A DNA stretch of 64,000 bases from Circinella minor (GCA_016758965.1 JAEPRB010000020.1:186168-250167), one strand, 5' to 3'; shown: positions 1-12,847, counted from the first letter of the stretch. Notes: a model not told the origin generated them from the letters alone. Numbers and translations: made by a program.

Positions 1-40
1 GTATTTTTGAGATTGTGAATATCTTGAAGGGTAGACGAAG

Positions 41-113
41 GGCGCGCCATGTTACTAAAGTGCCGGCTCAGAATTGGCGCGCCCCTCGTTTGATTATGGA
101 TTTTTGGCGCGCC
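41..113. promoter_or_regulatory. Cluster of three GGCGCGCC palindromes
   Basis: The 8-bp palindrome GGCGCGCC occurs at 41-48, 76-83 and 106-113, spaced 35 and 30 bases apart, about 410 bp upstream of the SF3A1 start. In DNA this A+T rich three copies in 75 bp are far from chance. It may be a promoter element of SF3A1 or of a gene beyond the left edge; the binding factor is unknown. The remaining bases up to 525 are A/T-rich leader with long A runs and no other gene. Confidence 0.5.
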
Positions 114-525
114 CGTAGTCATTCCCTTCTATTATGGTACGTCTATACACTTTGGATGAATAATAATAATATATATACAGAATCTTAAAGAACATTTACG
201 TACCTATTTATTAAACTTGTCGCCTCAGATTTATTCTATTTTATATTAAAAAAGTGCTACTGATCCATGTTATAGTCATAAATCTAGAATTCATATTATT
301 TTATATTTATTGTTATAGAGACATATTCATCTTTGTCTCTACATACAAATTGATTTTGGTGAGGGCAATTTTTTTTTTATCTCAACCCAAAAAAAAAAAA
401 AAAAAGAATCCCCGACCCCTAATCGAAAAAAAAAAAAGTGTCAATCCAACAGACTTTCCCACTTTTGCAGCCTTTTTATCTTTTTCTTTTTTATTAAAGA
501 AAGAAAAAAAAAAAAAACTCCAAAA

Positions 526-3500
526 ATGGCGACGGCAGCACTTAATCAATCAGATCCCATGAACGTTGATTCATCAGCTGCCAATGGTACTACAGAAGAA
601 ACATCTTCTTCACCACCACCTCCAGTAAAAAAAGAATCAACAGGAGCCGATGAAACTGAAGTCGATGCAGCAGCACCTACAACAGAAGTAGAAGAAAAAA
701 AACCAATCGTTGGTATCATTTATCCTCCACCTAATATTCGAGGTACAATATATATATAAAAGAAATAATAATTATTTATATCGAAAAAAAAAAAAGATTT
801 TTGCAATATAAAAACATTATATAAAACTAATTTAAATTATTATTGATTTATTTTACTATAGAAACGATCGATACGGCAGCAGGCATTCTTGCTAATAAAC
901 CACCACAACTTGAAGATCGTATTCGTGAAAATGAAAAACATAATGCTAAATTTTGTTTCTTAAATCCAAGTGATCCATACCATGCTTATTATCAATTTAA
1001 ATTGCAAGAAGCTCGAGAAGGAAAACGTAAATATTAAAAAAAAAAGATCTAAAAATGAGAGTATATAATAATAAAAAAAACTAACAAAAAAAAAATGTTA
1101 ATAAAATATATAGTTCCAACAAAATCAGTAACAAAAGAAGAAAAAGTAGATCTTGATCTTGACCAAATGGATTTACGACCTAAAGAACCAGAACCATTTG
1201 AGTTTTCTGCTTCTATGCCTGCAATGTCAGCTCAAGATTTGTATGCATATTGAAAAAAAAAATAGAATCGTTCGCTCGCGTTTTGTTTAGGTATATAACT
1301 AAAATAAACACATGTATAAAATATATTTTATTAAATAGGGATATTATGAAACTGACAGCACAATTCGCAGCACGTAACGGTCGTAATTTTATTAATCAAC
1401 TCGCACAACGTGAATCTAGAAATTATCAATTCGACTTTTTACGACCATCACATAGTTTATTTCCATTTTTTACGGAACTCGTTAAACAATATACAAAGGT
1501 TCTTGCTCCACCTGCAGATTTAAAGGAAAAATTGAAAGAAAATACACAAAATAAACATCGAATTCTTTCTCGAGTGAAAGAACGTGTCGAATGGGTAGCT
1601 TGGGTTGAAGCTGAAAGGAAAAAGAAAGCAGATGAAGATGAAAAAGAACGACGTAAGCTGTCATTTATTTTTTTATTTATGTGTGTGTGAAAGTAATATT
1701 AAACATTAAATCTTTTTTTTTCTCTTAATATAGTTGCCTATGCTAGCATTGATTGGCATGACTTTGTTATTGTCGAAACCGTAGAATTCACAGAAACAGA
1801 TGATCAAATGGACTTGCCACCCCCTATGAGTTTATCTGAATTGGAAAATATGTCACTTGCTCAAAAGAATATGAATTCTATTATTCAACCTACACAAGAA
1901 GAAAAGGCGGGTGATGTTGAAATGGATGTAAGTTTTATTATATATATTAAAGCTGAAAAGGGGAAGGCCATGTATATTTAACGATTGTTCCTTTCCTTTT
2001 TTTTGTCCACCTATTTTTCTTTTTTTTCTTTTTTAGATTGAAGATGTGGATATGGAAGAAAGTGATAATGAAGAAGAAGAAGAACAACAACAACAACCAC
2101 AACAACAGCAAATTAAAGTGCCTGATACAAGTGCACCATTTAAAATTCGTACGGATTATAAACCTAAAGTATTGGGAACTGTGCAACCTAAAACTCAAGA
2201 AGCAACACAAATTTGTCCTCGTTGTGGTGAACGTATTCCTATGTCTGAAATGGATGAACATATGCGTATTGAATTATTGGATCCAAAATGGAAGGAGCAA
2301 AAATTGGCTGCCGAAGCAAAGAAAAAGGACAGTAATTTGCTTCAAGAAGGTACCGATGTTGCAAAGATTTTGAAAAATTTCTCAGGTTATCGTACAGATA
2401 TTTTCGGTAGTGAAGAAACCGAAATTGGTAAAAAGGTTCATGAAGGAGAAGGCGTAGGAGGAACAATAGTAGAAGGAGGTGTAGCTGCAGAAGAAGAACC
2501 AAAAAAGAAAGAACGTGTCATTTGGGATGGTCATTCTGCAACAATTAATTTGGCAACACAACGCGCACAACAACATACATCTATTGAAGAACAAATTGCA
2601 GCTATTCATAGAAGTAAAGGATTTATCGGGTAAGTTTTTTTCCCCCTTTTTTTTTTTTTATTTCTAATCTTAAATTATCATATCTCGCCATCAAATTTTT
2701 AACTTTTTTTTTTAATGCTGGTTACATTTAATAATGTGAAATAAAGAGATCAAGTGGGTCCTAGCTTTCCTAATCAATCGATCCCACCTCCACAGCCTGG
2801 TCAACAACCCCCAGCATTTTATGGTGCTCCACCACACCAGCAACAAACACCTGTGCCTATACCAGCTGAAGGAGGGGGTGCATTTAATAATCAATTACCT
2901 AATATGTATGCACAACAGCAACAACAACCACAAACACAACCACTTCCAGTGCCAACCATGGTAACACCTGAGCAACAGACCGTGACAGAAGGAATAGAAA
3001 CTGCCACTCGAAAGGCTGAAGATGAAGCTGAAGGACAAACAGATGCTAAGCGACAACGTTTAGATAATAATGAATCTATTTCATCAGATACTGTCACTGC
3101 TGTTCCAGCTCCTAGTACTATTACCCCTGTTGCTACTACACCTGTCACTCCCGTTACACCTACTGCCACTCCTACACCACCAACGAATACTACACCAATT
3201 CCAGTTACGACAACACCATTAACCAATAATACTAGACCAAATATTCCGCTTACTGGTAGTAATGCAACAGCATGGTCCGATCAAACTACTGTGAGTAAAA
3301 GAAATTGAAGTGTGAGAAAAAAAAACAAAATTATTATTTTTTTACTAATGTCCGCCTTTTTTTTCTACTTTTATTATTGACATGCAGTCGATTACACTTA
3401 ACATTGTAACACCTAATATGCCTGAAAAACCTGAATGGAATCTTAAAGGAGATACAATTAGTATTTCAGACTTATTACCAAGTACATTGATTTCAACAGT

Positions 3501-3666
3501 TAAAGATCGTATTTCATCACAATTGGGTATGCCAGCAGGAAAGCAAAAACTTACAACGACAACTGGAAATAATGTTGTACTTAATAATAGTAAAAGTTTA
3601 CAATTTTATGGTATTATGAATAATAATACTATTTCTTTGGGATTAAAAGAAAGAGGAAAGAAATAA
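526..3666 (+). CDS. SF3A1: Splicing factor 3A subunit 1 (SF3a120/Prp21-like)
   Basis: This is a U2 snRNP subunit that helps fix U2 at the branch site during prespliceosome assembly. I read eight exons: 526-742, 862-1026, 1114-1240, 1339-1652, 1734-1927, 2037-2629, 2747-3290 and 3388-3666, giving 810 residues (human about 793). The first SURP module carries IIYPPPNIR and KFCFLNPSDPYHAYY. The second SURP module contains QFAARNGRNFINQL and NYQFDFLRPSHSLF. These are followed by VAYASIDWHDFVIVET, the CPRCGERIPMSEMDEHMRI segment, the conserved RTDIFGSEETEIGKK block, a Pro/Gln/Thr-rich linker and a C-terminal ubiquitin-like domain (GMPAGKQKL) ending in KERGKK. The first ATG after an A-rich leader is the start. 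All junctions keep frame, so identity is secure. Confidence 0.95.
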
Positions 3667-3994
3667 TTCTTTTCTTTTAATCTTCTCCCCTTCCCTTTCA
3701 ATAATAATAATAAAAAAAAGATATGTTTTTTTTTTCATAATTCGAATGTGTCAGGAAGTTTTACCGTGGGCAATTAGTATAAGTTTTTGAGTGAAAAGGG
3801 TTTCTAGAGTTACACTATAAATGGATTGTTTTTATACTTATGTAACCCGTATTCTCATAACACTTATTTTACATTTCATTATTTATGATTACATATATAA
3901 AGCCTCATTTTTTTTTCTTCTTTTCTTTTACTCTTTTTTTTTTTTTTTTTTTTTTCAAAACACTTCTTTTTTTCTTAAAAAATAAAATAAAAAT
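3667..3994 (+). promoter_or_regulatory. Intergenic promoter of acyl-CoA oxidase with TATA box
   Basis: This gap separates SF3A1 from the acyl-CoA oxidase. A TATATAAAG box lies at 3894-3902 and is followed by T-rich tracts up to the ATG at 3995, the usual arrangement before start codons in this window. No other gene is seen here. Confidence 0.55.
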
Positions 3995-6665
3995 ATGACT
4001 GGATTTAATAATAACGTATCAACAAAATTTCCAAAACATTTAACACCAAAGGGTCCTGATGGCCCTGAACTTCTTGAAGCAGAACGTGCTAAAGCAAGTT
4101 TTAATATTCAAGCTGTTTCTAAATTTATGTATGGGGAACAAGTTCTTGAAAAAATGCAAAATGTGGCACGTGTTCTTGAATCTGAACCTGCATTTGAAAA
4201 AACACAACGTTATTATCAAGGTCGTCCAGAAAGAATTGCTCATGCTTATGAAAAAGACAAACGTCTTATTGAGCTTACAAAGTAGGATTTCTCTTTTCTT
4301 TTTTTTTTGTTATATTAATTATTACAAACCTTGTACAACAAAACAAAAACAAAAAAATTGACTTTTTATTATTATTATTTTTTTTGATACGTACGTAGAG
4401 AAATGAATTGGGATCAAAATGATCGACGTATTGCACAAACTTGGTATGATCAAAGTACACCTGTAAGTCATTATATCAATAACAAAAAATATAAATATTA
4501 GATTAATAATTAATGAATATGAATTTATTTGCATAAAATAATAGTATACTCTTCATTATGGCATGTTTCTTCCAACTTTGGAAGGACAATGTAACGAAGA
4601 ACAACGTAAATTATTTTTAGAACCTGCATTACGTCATGAAATTATTGGTTGTTATGCACAAACTGAGGTAAAACATTTGTGCCGGGGGGATTAACATATT
4701 TATTTGTTGAATGAAATTAAAAATTCATTATATTTTTTATAGTTAGGTCATGGTTCTAATGTTCAAGGTCTGGAAACAACAGCTACTTATATTCCAGAAA
4801 CCAATGAATTTGATCTTCATTCACCTCATCTTACCTCATCCAAGTGGTGGATTGGTGGTTTAGGTAAAACTGCTAATTATGCTATTGTTATGGCACGTTT
4901 GGTCATCCACGGTAAAGATTATGGACCCCATCCATTCTGTGTTCAAATCCGTAGTTTGGAAGATCATCGACCTTTACCTGGTATTACTGTTGGTGATATT
5001 GGTCCTAAATTTGGTTATGCCACTACCGATAATGGTTTCCTTTTATTCGATCATTATCGTATTCCTCATATTTCATTCCTTGCAAAGTTTTCTCAAGTCA
5101 AGTCTGGTAGTGGTGAATATGTAAAACCACCCAATGCTCGACTTTCTTATGGTACCATGGTTTTTGTTCGTGCTAACATCGTTAATGGTAAAAAAAAATA
5201 ACAATTTAATGAATAATAGAGCTTGTCTTTTTTTTTTCTTTCTTTCTTTCTAATAATAATAATGAATATACGATGATATTCGTAATAATGAATGGAATTT
5301 TAATATATATTTAGGAAGTAAAATGGCACTTGCTCGTGGTGCAACTGTTGCAGTTAGATATTCTGCTGTTCGTAAACAATTTGTAGATGCAGCACAACCA
5401 AGTAAATGGAATAATCAAGTCATTGAAACACCTGTGATTGATTATACTATGCAACAATATCGTTTGTTTACTGTTATTGCTGATATTTATGCATTGCATT
5501 TTACTGGTCGAGAAATGTTCAAGTTGTACGACTTGAATATGGCTGAAATGAAGAAGGGCAACTTTAATTTATTGGCTGATGTTCATTCTAGTTCATCTGG
5601 TCTCAAGAGGTATATATTTATGATTTTATTTAAGAAAAAAGAAAGTATATAGTTTTACTTATTATATATAACATGATTTTTTTTAGTCTTACAACAACAA
5701 TGGCTGTTGAAGGTATTGAACAATGTCGTCGTGCATGTGGTGGTCATGGTTACAGTTTGTTTTCTGGTTTGGGACAATTTTATCAAGATTATCTTCCCAA
5801 TGTCACTGTAAGTTTTTTTTCCCCTTTTATATGTGTAGCAATTTATATTTACTGAGACAAGAGAAGAAACAAGATAATAATAATACTCAAATCATTAAAT
5901 ACTTTTATTTATATATAATAGTTTGAAGGTGATAACTATGTTCTCACACAACAAACTGCACGTTATTTATTGAAAACGTTCCGTAACGTAGTTGCTGGTA
6001 AAGCTCAAGCTTCTGAACATAACCTTACCATTAACTACTTGACGCAATACATGCAAAATCCCAAAGCAACTTGCCCAGCTACCTCTAGTACCGACTTTTT
6101 AAATCCTGAAGTTCTTATTTCCGCATTTGGATTCCGTACTGCTTTTGGTATTGCCCAAGTAGCTGAAGATCTTGATCGTAATGGCCGTTCTTGGAATGAT
6201 GTTCTTGTAGATGTTGCTCGTATTTCTAAAGCGCATTGTCAATATATGATTGTCCGCTGGTTCTTTAGTGGTTTGCAAGGAGCCACTGAACTGGCTGCCC
6301 CTGAACGTAAAGTGTTACAAACGCTTGCTTATTTGTTTGCTTTACATACTTTGGAGGCTGAAATGTCTGAATTCTTAATGTCTGGATATCTCTCACCTGC
6401 TCAAGGAAAATTGGTCAAGGAACAAGTTCTTGAATTAATTGCTCGTATTCGACCTGATGCTGTTGCTTTAGTAGATGCTTTGGCTTTACCTGATTATTAT
6501 CTTGCTTCAGCTCTGGGTCGTTATGATGGTAAAGTTTATCAATCATTAGCTGAAATGGTAGAAAGAGAACCATTAAATCATACAATTGTTGTTGATGGTT
6601 ATGAAAATTATATTAAACCATTTGTATACGCTGGTTTAGAAAGAAAAAAAGAATCCAAGCTTTAA
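3995..6665 (+). CDS. POX1: Peroxisomal acyl-CoA oxidase with C-terminal SKL
   Basis: The enzyme catalyses the first step of peroxisomal beta-oxidation: acyl-CoA to trans-2-enoyl-CoA with FAD, giving hydrogen peroxide. Seven exons (3995-4281, 4399-4462, 4545-4667, 4743-5187, 5315-5609, 5687-5807, 5922-6665) encode 692 residues, normal for the family. The flavin and substrate region reads [19 protein letters not shown], followed by [14 protein letters not shown]. The oxidase segment [13 protein letters not shown] is present and fits the catalytic-glutamate/GGHGY region. The C-terminal half ([15 protein letters not shown]) is the ACOX tail domain. The protein ends in ESKL, a perfect PTS1 peroxisome signal. 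The ATG follows a TATA box by about 95 bp. The family is certain; the symbol follows the fungal convention and chain-length preference cannot be read from sequence. Confidence 0.95.
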
Positions 6666-7286
6666 ATTATTATTTTTTCCCCCCTTTTTTTCTGTACATT
6701 TTTTTTTTTTTTTTGTTTAATCTAATTTACGTAACAACATATATAAAGTATTTATACAGTTTGATCTATATATATAAAAAAAACCTATTAAAATCAAATT
6801 GATATTAATGAAAAAAGTTATGTTTATATGATATAGTTATACATTGATGTAATTTTCTAAATTTCTTTGTCTAATTTCTTCGTGATATAAATCTTGTTAA
6901 GACCATACAATAAAGCTTTTTTTTTTTTTTTTTTTTTTTTTTACGTATGTTTGAATAGAAATATTCAAATACTAAACTGACATTTGATATGTATTAAAAA
7001 TGTTAATATGATGAAACAGCTTCTATTTAATTTAATTGGTAGGTACTTCATAAAGGGGGTTTCTTATGAAATAAACCGGATGCTTATACTTGCAGTACAG
7101 ACAATGTAAAAGCTTTCTGGATTCATTATAATCAAAAAAGGCTTTTTCTATTTGTCACACAAACAAAAAGCAAAAGCAACAACAACAACAATAAAACTTT
7201 TTTTGTTGATGGATGAAAAGAACCATCTTTCTTTTCATCCCCTTCCCTCCCCAACCCTTTCCTTGCAAAAGCAATACACACATATA
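6666..7286. other. Intergenic, A/T-rich, no gene seen
   Basis: The stretch holds the acyl-CoA oxidase 3' flank, a T tract near 6920-6940 and the promoter of the next gene. A pyrimidine-rich patch (about 7228-7262) lies just before the chosen ATG at 7287. An in-frame ATG at 7209 could add 26 residues to the next protein. Confidence 0.5.
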
Positions 7287-9721
7287 ATGTTTTCACACGC
7301 ATGGAACTCTTTTAAAAGCTCTGTTTTAAGCTCATCGTCTTCGTTTACTTCAATGTTTACCGATGAAGATACTCAACCGGAACAAAAAGAAGAAGTATCT
7401 GTTAAAGGTATTGTATATGTATACAGTTATGACATAATCCAATCATGGGAGTGTAAGAGAAGGGAGTTCCTTAAAAAAAAAGGGCTGGCATAGTCGAAGA
7501 AAAACTGAATATACGCCGTAATTAACAAAAACTGGACATTCTTTAGTTCCTTCCATGAAGCTCATTAACAATGACAATGAATCGTCTCTTTCTGTTGTTA
7601 TGAATGGCTCATATTGTGACAATTGCTATGAACGTCTAAATCCTAACAATACCGAGTTACAAAGACGAGAACAAAAAGAAGGAACCTCTATCAGAAGAAT
7701 CAACGATATGTTGCCAACCGTGAACACTCACTGTGAAAAGTCCGACTTTGCTGCAGAAGATATGAGTAGTGGCATGATGATATCTTCAGGTTTGTTACTT
7801 TTTTCCCCGTTACTACGTACATCCAGTAATAATAGTATCAATTGATGAAGTACTGATTTTTTATTTTATACGTATTTTATGTAAATAGCGCATATTCCTT
7901 TAAAACGTCAAAATTCTTCTAATAATGTCAGCAATAACAATGTAGTGTATCATGATCAAGGTAGTATGAAACTGGTAAAAAAAAATAGAAAAATTCATTG
8001 AAACTTGATCTGATATAATAAAATGTGTTTGATAATAGAATCATTGAAAAGGTGCCGAACTGAGGAGAAACAAGCATGTTTTGATCAAGGAGATTTATAT
8101 GTCAACCAACCAGTCAAAGGTATTTTACTTTGTAAAGTACAAATAGTTATGTGGTTGGAATTTTCTTTGACTTATTATATATTATTTATTAGATGAGGTT
8201 CATAACAATGTATGTACTCCTTTTGAGAAACCGTATGAACAGGAACACACAGACAGTATAGTTACTCACAACAATAATTTTGATGATAATTCTGACATTG
8301 ATACAAAGTTAAAGGATAAAGGTATATAAAATGTAATGATATCGACAGATGAGAAGAAAAAAAAAAGGAATCATGGAAGTGAATAATAATATCATAAGTA
8401 TTCTCACTTTACCATTGACTTTTGAATCATTGTTCATATGGATTATTGGTTGTAATACTTTCTACCGATGTAAAGGTTCCTCAAATATAGTTGATCATGA
8501 TAGTAATTCAAGTATCGAAGCTGGTCCTGAAAAAAGAAAACTTCCTATTCGTAACTGTCAACAAGTAGAATCAGACAGTAAAGAAATATATTCTGATGGT
8601 ATGTCTATATATATATATATATATGGGTGTGTGTGTATTTTTTAAAAGCTTTACTCTTCATTTGACACACTATACGTTATACTACACTATTTATAAAGAA
8701 TCTTCATGTACCTCGACTGATCAAAGTGATGAGTTTTTACTTAAAAAAGAAAAAAAGAAAAAAGTTGTTTTCAAAAAAAAGAAAAATTCAGAAAACCAGT
8801 ACTTTTATTACTGCCCATACAAAGAGTGTCTTACTAAAAAGTATCATATATCCTCCAATTTTTATCAACATATACGTACGAAACATTATCCCCAATTTCC
8901 ATTGTTGATAAGAGGATCAAAGAATACATTATTCAAGACATCGACGGATCAAGTAATTGATTTTAGAGATGGTACTTACACTGTTATTGCTGTTATAAAT
9001 GTTTTAAGAATTATCGTACTAACGCCAACAACTTTATGATATATATTTTGCATATTATATGTCACGATATAAAATTCAATTACATATTTAGAGGGAGTTT
9101 GTAACTTACTGGATCCAGGAGACCCTATAAATATATTTATCAAAGGAAAAGAAGGTAACATTGTATTATGTGATGATATATAATAGTATGCCTTTTTTTT
9201 TCTTGGGTTTTTGTTTTGAGTTGCTAATCAACAATACTACTTACTGTCAAACCAACCAATTATTATTATTTTTCTAAAAAAAAAAGCCCAGAACACTTGT
9301 CTTTTCTGTCCATACATGGAATGTACTGCAAAATTTCAAATACAAATAAAGCTTTTTGAACACATTCAAAAGCTTCACGATCCAGAATTTAGTATACCTC
9401 CCTGTGATTCCAATGAAGAATATGTTTTTACGCATCCTCAATCTGGAAATATACTATATTTTGATGGTATTGTTATACATTATATCAATGATAATGATTC
9501 TTCTTTTTTTTTTCTTGGAATGAAAACTTTGACCAATGATCATTTTTTTTTCTACGTTTTAAATAGAATCGTCACGAAAAACTGTTTCGGAAGGACAGAG
9601 TATTATGTTGGCGATTGAAGAAAAAGAACAGAATATAGCTACGCCTAGTAGTAGTAGCAACAGCAGCAGCAGTAATAGTGATGAACAAACAGACAAAAAA
9701 ATAGTGTGGATAATAGATTAG
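7287..9721 (+). CDS. Ten-exon protein with two C2H2-like modules, all introns phase 1
   Basis: I do not recognise a named family. Ten exons fit consensus splice sites: 7287-7407, 7547-7789, 7889-7960, 8039-8119, 8193-8321, 8476-8598, 8699-8971, 9092-9154, 9287-9466 and 9567-9721, giving 479 residues. Every intron falls after codon base 1, so each internal exon (63-273 nt) is a multiple of three and could be skipped or duplicated without a frameshift. Exon 7 encodes a C2H2-like unit, CPYKECLTKKYHISS then HIRTKH, after a Lys-rich run. Exon 9 encodes a second, CPYMECTAKF then HIQKLH. Both fit C-x4-C with H-x4-H spacing. The remaining exons are polar and Asn/Ser/Glu rich, with scattered cysteines (CDNCYERL in exon 2), and the tail is Ser-rich. 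The start at 7287 is favoured by the leader, but 7209 is possible. A nucleic-acid-binding role is inference only. Confidence 0.7.
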
Positions 9722-10171
9722 CGATCGTTAACAAGAAAAACATGCAAGCCTGTGTATAGCATAGCAACAAGAAAAATGGCATAGTTTAATGAGTATTCTG
9801 CTCAACCTATATTCAGACATTCATATGTTAAAATTTATGCCTACATAACGGAAACAAGAACATCAACCAATATTTTTTTTTGAAGTAATAAATTTCATTA
9901 ATTAAGGAGTTTAACGAATTTTTACTCTGATATGTATTAAAGCTTATGAAACTACAAACTTCTGCATACATAATTTGTACTACTTGACCAGTCGCGGTTC
10001 GGCATTAAAATTTTTGGTTGGGGTGGGGATTTTGATGAACTACATATGCGTCGCACAAAATTCAAAAGAACCTGTTATTTTTTTTTTTTTTCACACATTA
10101 CTGCATCAAAATATTTGTGAGCGTCTATTTGAATTATATACATTTCTTTTCTCTTTTTCATTTTTTTTTTC
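9722..10171. other. Intergenic, nothing recognised
   Basis: A/T-rich spacer carrying the 3' flank of the zinc-finger-like gene and the T-rich leader of the carboxyltransferase gene. A short G/C-richer patch sits near 9990-10030. No coding exon or RNA gene was recognised. Confidence 0.5.
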
Positions 10172-12498
10172 ATGTCCGTCAATTCTTCAATAGATAACCT
10201 TGTGGTTCGTCAACCAACAACTATAAATACCTCAAGTCCTGAATATAAAAAAAATCAAGCTGAATGGCAAGAAATATTAGAAACACTTTATGAACGTTTG
10301 GATGAATCTACTAACGAAGGAAAAGAAAGCAGTTTAAAATTACATCGAAGTCGTGGACAATTAACTGGTAAACTCTATCATTTTCATTTTTTCCTTTTTC
10401 TTTTTCATAATAATTATTAATATTCAATTATTATTTAGCTCGTGAACGTGTTGATTTACTTTTGGATGAAGATTCACCGTTCCTGGAATTATGTGCTTTT
10501 GCTGGATATGAACAGAAGGATATGACATTTGGTAACACAATAACATATTTATTCTATACATGCTTTTTTTTTCATTATAAACTAACGTAATAACTATTAT
10601 TATATTATTAGGTGGATCGTTTGTTGCTGGTATTGGCTTAGTTAGTGGTGTTCTTTGTATGATATTAGCTAACGTACCAACACAAGCTGGTGGTGCTTTA
10701 AATCAAGTTAGCACAATGAAAACATTACGAATTCATGAAATTGTTATGCAGAATCGACTTCCATTAATTACATTGACACAATCGGTACATATTTATATAT
10801 ACTATTCATAAATGAATAAACCAGACAAAAAAAAACACAACTAGTAGGTAACTAACATAAAAAACGGGGTTTACTTGGAAGTAGGCAGGTGCGAATTTGG
10901 AACAACAATTTAAAGTTTTCCAACTCACTGGCGGAACTTTTAGAAATCAAGCTTTGCATAGTAAAGCAGGAATTCCTTCATGTTGTATTGTATTTGGTAG
11001 TTCAACAGCAGGTGGTGCTTATACTCCAGGTAAACAAACAAACAAAAAAGATATAGTGATCTAATAACATACACAAGCTTTATTTATTTAGATAAAAACA
11101 TTATATATGAATAATGATAAATGGATTCAATACTTACTATTTTTATTTAACACTAGGTATGAGTGATTATACTATTATGGTAAAAAAACAAGCCCAAGTT
11201 TTTCTTGGTGGTCCACCTTTGGTTAAAATGGCTACAGGTGAAGTAACAGATGCAGAATCATTGGGTGGTGCTGATATGCATTCACGTATATCTGGAGTAA
11301 GTGATCAACTAGCTATTGATGAATATGATGGTATACGTAAAGCACGCGAATGGATTGCAAATTTAAACTGGAAATCGCATGGTAGCTTGCCAGAACGGCA
11401 TATGTCAAGTCAATTTGAAGAGCCATACTATGATCCTGGTAAGCTTTACTAGAAAGAAATAGGGATTTTCATAATTTTATTCTAATAAAAATGCTGATAT
11501 GATTTCTTTGTTTTTTTTTTTTTTTTTTTTGCCCTTTGTTAAAGAGGAAATCTTGGGCGTTGCATCCGCTAATATTCGTCTTCCATTTGATGCAACTGAA
11601 GTTATTCTTCGTTTAGTTGATGGATCCCGATTTACAACATTTAAGCCCAACTATGGTGGGAATCTAGTATGTGGTTGGGGATTTATTCAAGGTATCCCTG
11701 TTGGTATTATTGCCAATAATAATGTTATTTTTACTCAAGAGGCAAACAAAGCTACTCAATTTATTCAGCTTTGCAATATCAAGTAATAATAGATCATGAT
11801 TTTTATATTCTTCTTTTTTACTTAGAAGGATTAAAATATGCTAATTAGAAAAGAAAAACTATCACTTGATTGATATATATATATATATATATTACTTTTA
11901 ATTTATTAGAAATACCCCATTGATTTATTTACAAAATATCACAGGTTTCATGGTGGGAAAACAATATGAAGAAGAAGGTATCATTAAAGCTGGTTCACGT
12001 TTTATTAATGCAGTGAGTAACTCTGAGGTACCTGCTATTACTATTGTAATGGGTGCTAGTTATGGTGCTGGAAATTATGCAATGTGTGGTCGTGCATATG
12101 CACCAAGATTTTTATTTTCTTGGCCAAACTCCAAGTGTTCCGTCATGGGTGCAGAACAATTAGCTGGTGTTTTGGATATTGTGATGCGTCAAGGTGCAAA
12201 AAGGTAATACAAATAGTATAAGATTGAAAATATCATATACACTAATCTAATAATATCACCCTTTTCACATCAAACCAGAGCTGGTACTGAAGTGGATGAA
12301 GAACTAGCAGATCAACGCAAAACTTTATTTCAAGCATCTGTAGAAGCAGAATCTGACGTTTATTATACCTCTTCCCGACTTTTAGATGATGGAATTATAG
12401 ATCCAAGAAATACTCGAGAAGTAATTGGTTTTTGCTTAGCTGCTATTTATAATAACGAAGTCAAAGGAGGAAATATTTATGGTGTTAGTAGAATGTAG
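10172..12498 (+). CDS. Acyl-CoA carboxylase beta-subunit-like carboxyltransferase (MCC-beta-like)
   Basis: The protein belongs to the biotin-dependent carboxyltransferase family, which moves carboxyl groups from carboxybiotin to an acyl-CoA. Exons 10172-10367, 10439-10531, 10612-10784, 10885-11029, 11157-11438, 11545-11782, 11910-12203 and 12279-12498 give 546 residues. The first crotonase-like half shows [11 protein letters not shown] and [14 protein letters not shown]. The second shows [17 protein letters not shown] and [16 protein letters not shown], very like methylcrotonoyl-CoA carboxylase beta, and ends with [11 protein letters not shown]. The first half is more divergent from MCC-beta: the usual acyl-CoA segment is replaced by [13 protein letters not shown]. 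The N-terminus ([15 protein letters not shown]) has no evident mitochondrial presequence, and the C-terminus is SRM, which fits the PTS1 pattern. It could be a second, non-mitochondrial paralogue. Substrate is unknown, and no biotin-carrying alpha subunit lies nearby. Confidence 0.88.
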
Positions 12499-12847
12499 AG
12501 TAAATTTCAACAAATGATTATTTGTCCCATTAAAAAAAAAACTTAAAGAACACCCACGGCACACTATTTTACGTATATTATAATATTCCTTTTTCCTCGG
12601 TCTCGATAACCATTCATCATATAACATATCCATACCATATAAACACTTTTTTTTTTTTTGTAATGAAATCATTTTAAAAATTAGTTATTATTATCCACAA
12701 AAAATAGAAAAAAATATATAAATATACGTAAATGAGTGTGGATATATATTCTTCTAATACACTTGTTATTCTTTTTTTTTTTGACTGGATCGTAACATTA
12801 TTTGTTTGAGAAAGTTATGGTATAGGTATATATATATATACAATTAA
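12499..12847. other. Convergent 3' intergenic region
   Basis: This is the shared 3' flank of the carboxyltransferase (plus strand) and TRAPPC1 (minus strand). It holds T tracts and a short (TA)n run near 12828-12840. No gene is seen. Confidence 0.5.

Noticed and set aside
7961..7976. Alternative donor for exon 3 of the ten-exon gene (GTAAAA at 7976)
   Set aside because: Using it puts a stop (AAT CAT TGA) at the start of the next exon; the GTAGTA donor at 7961 keeps the frame.
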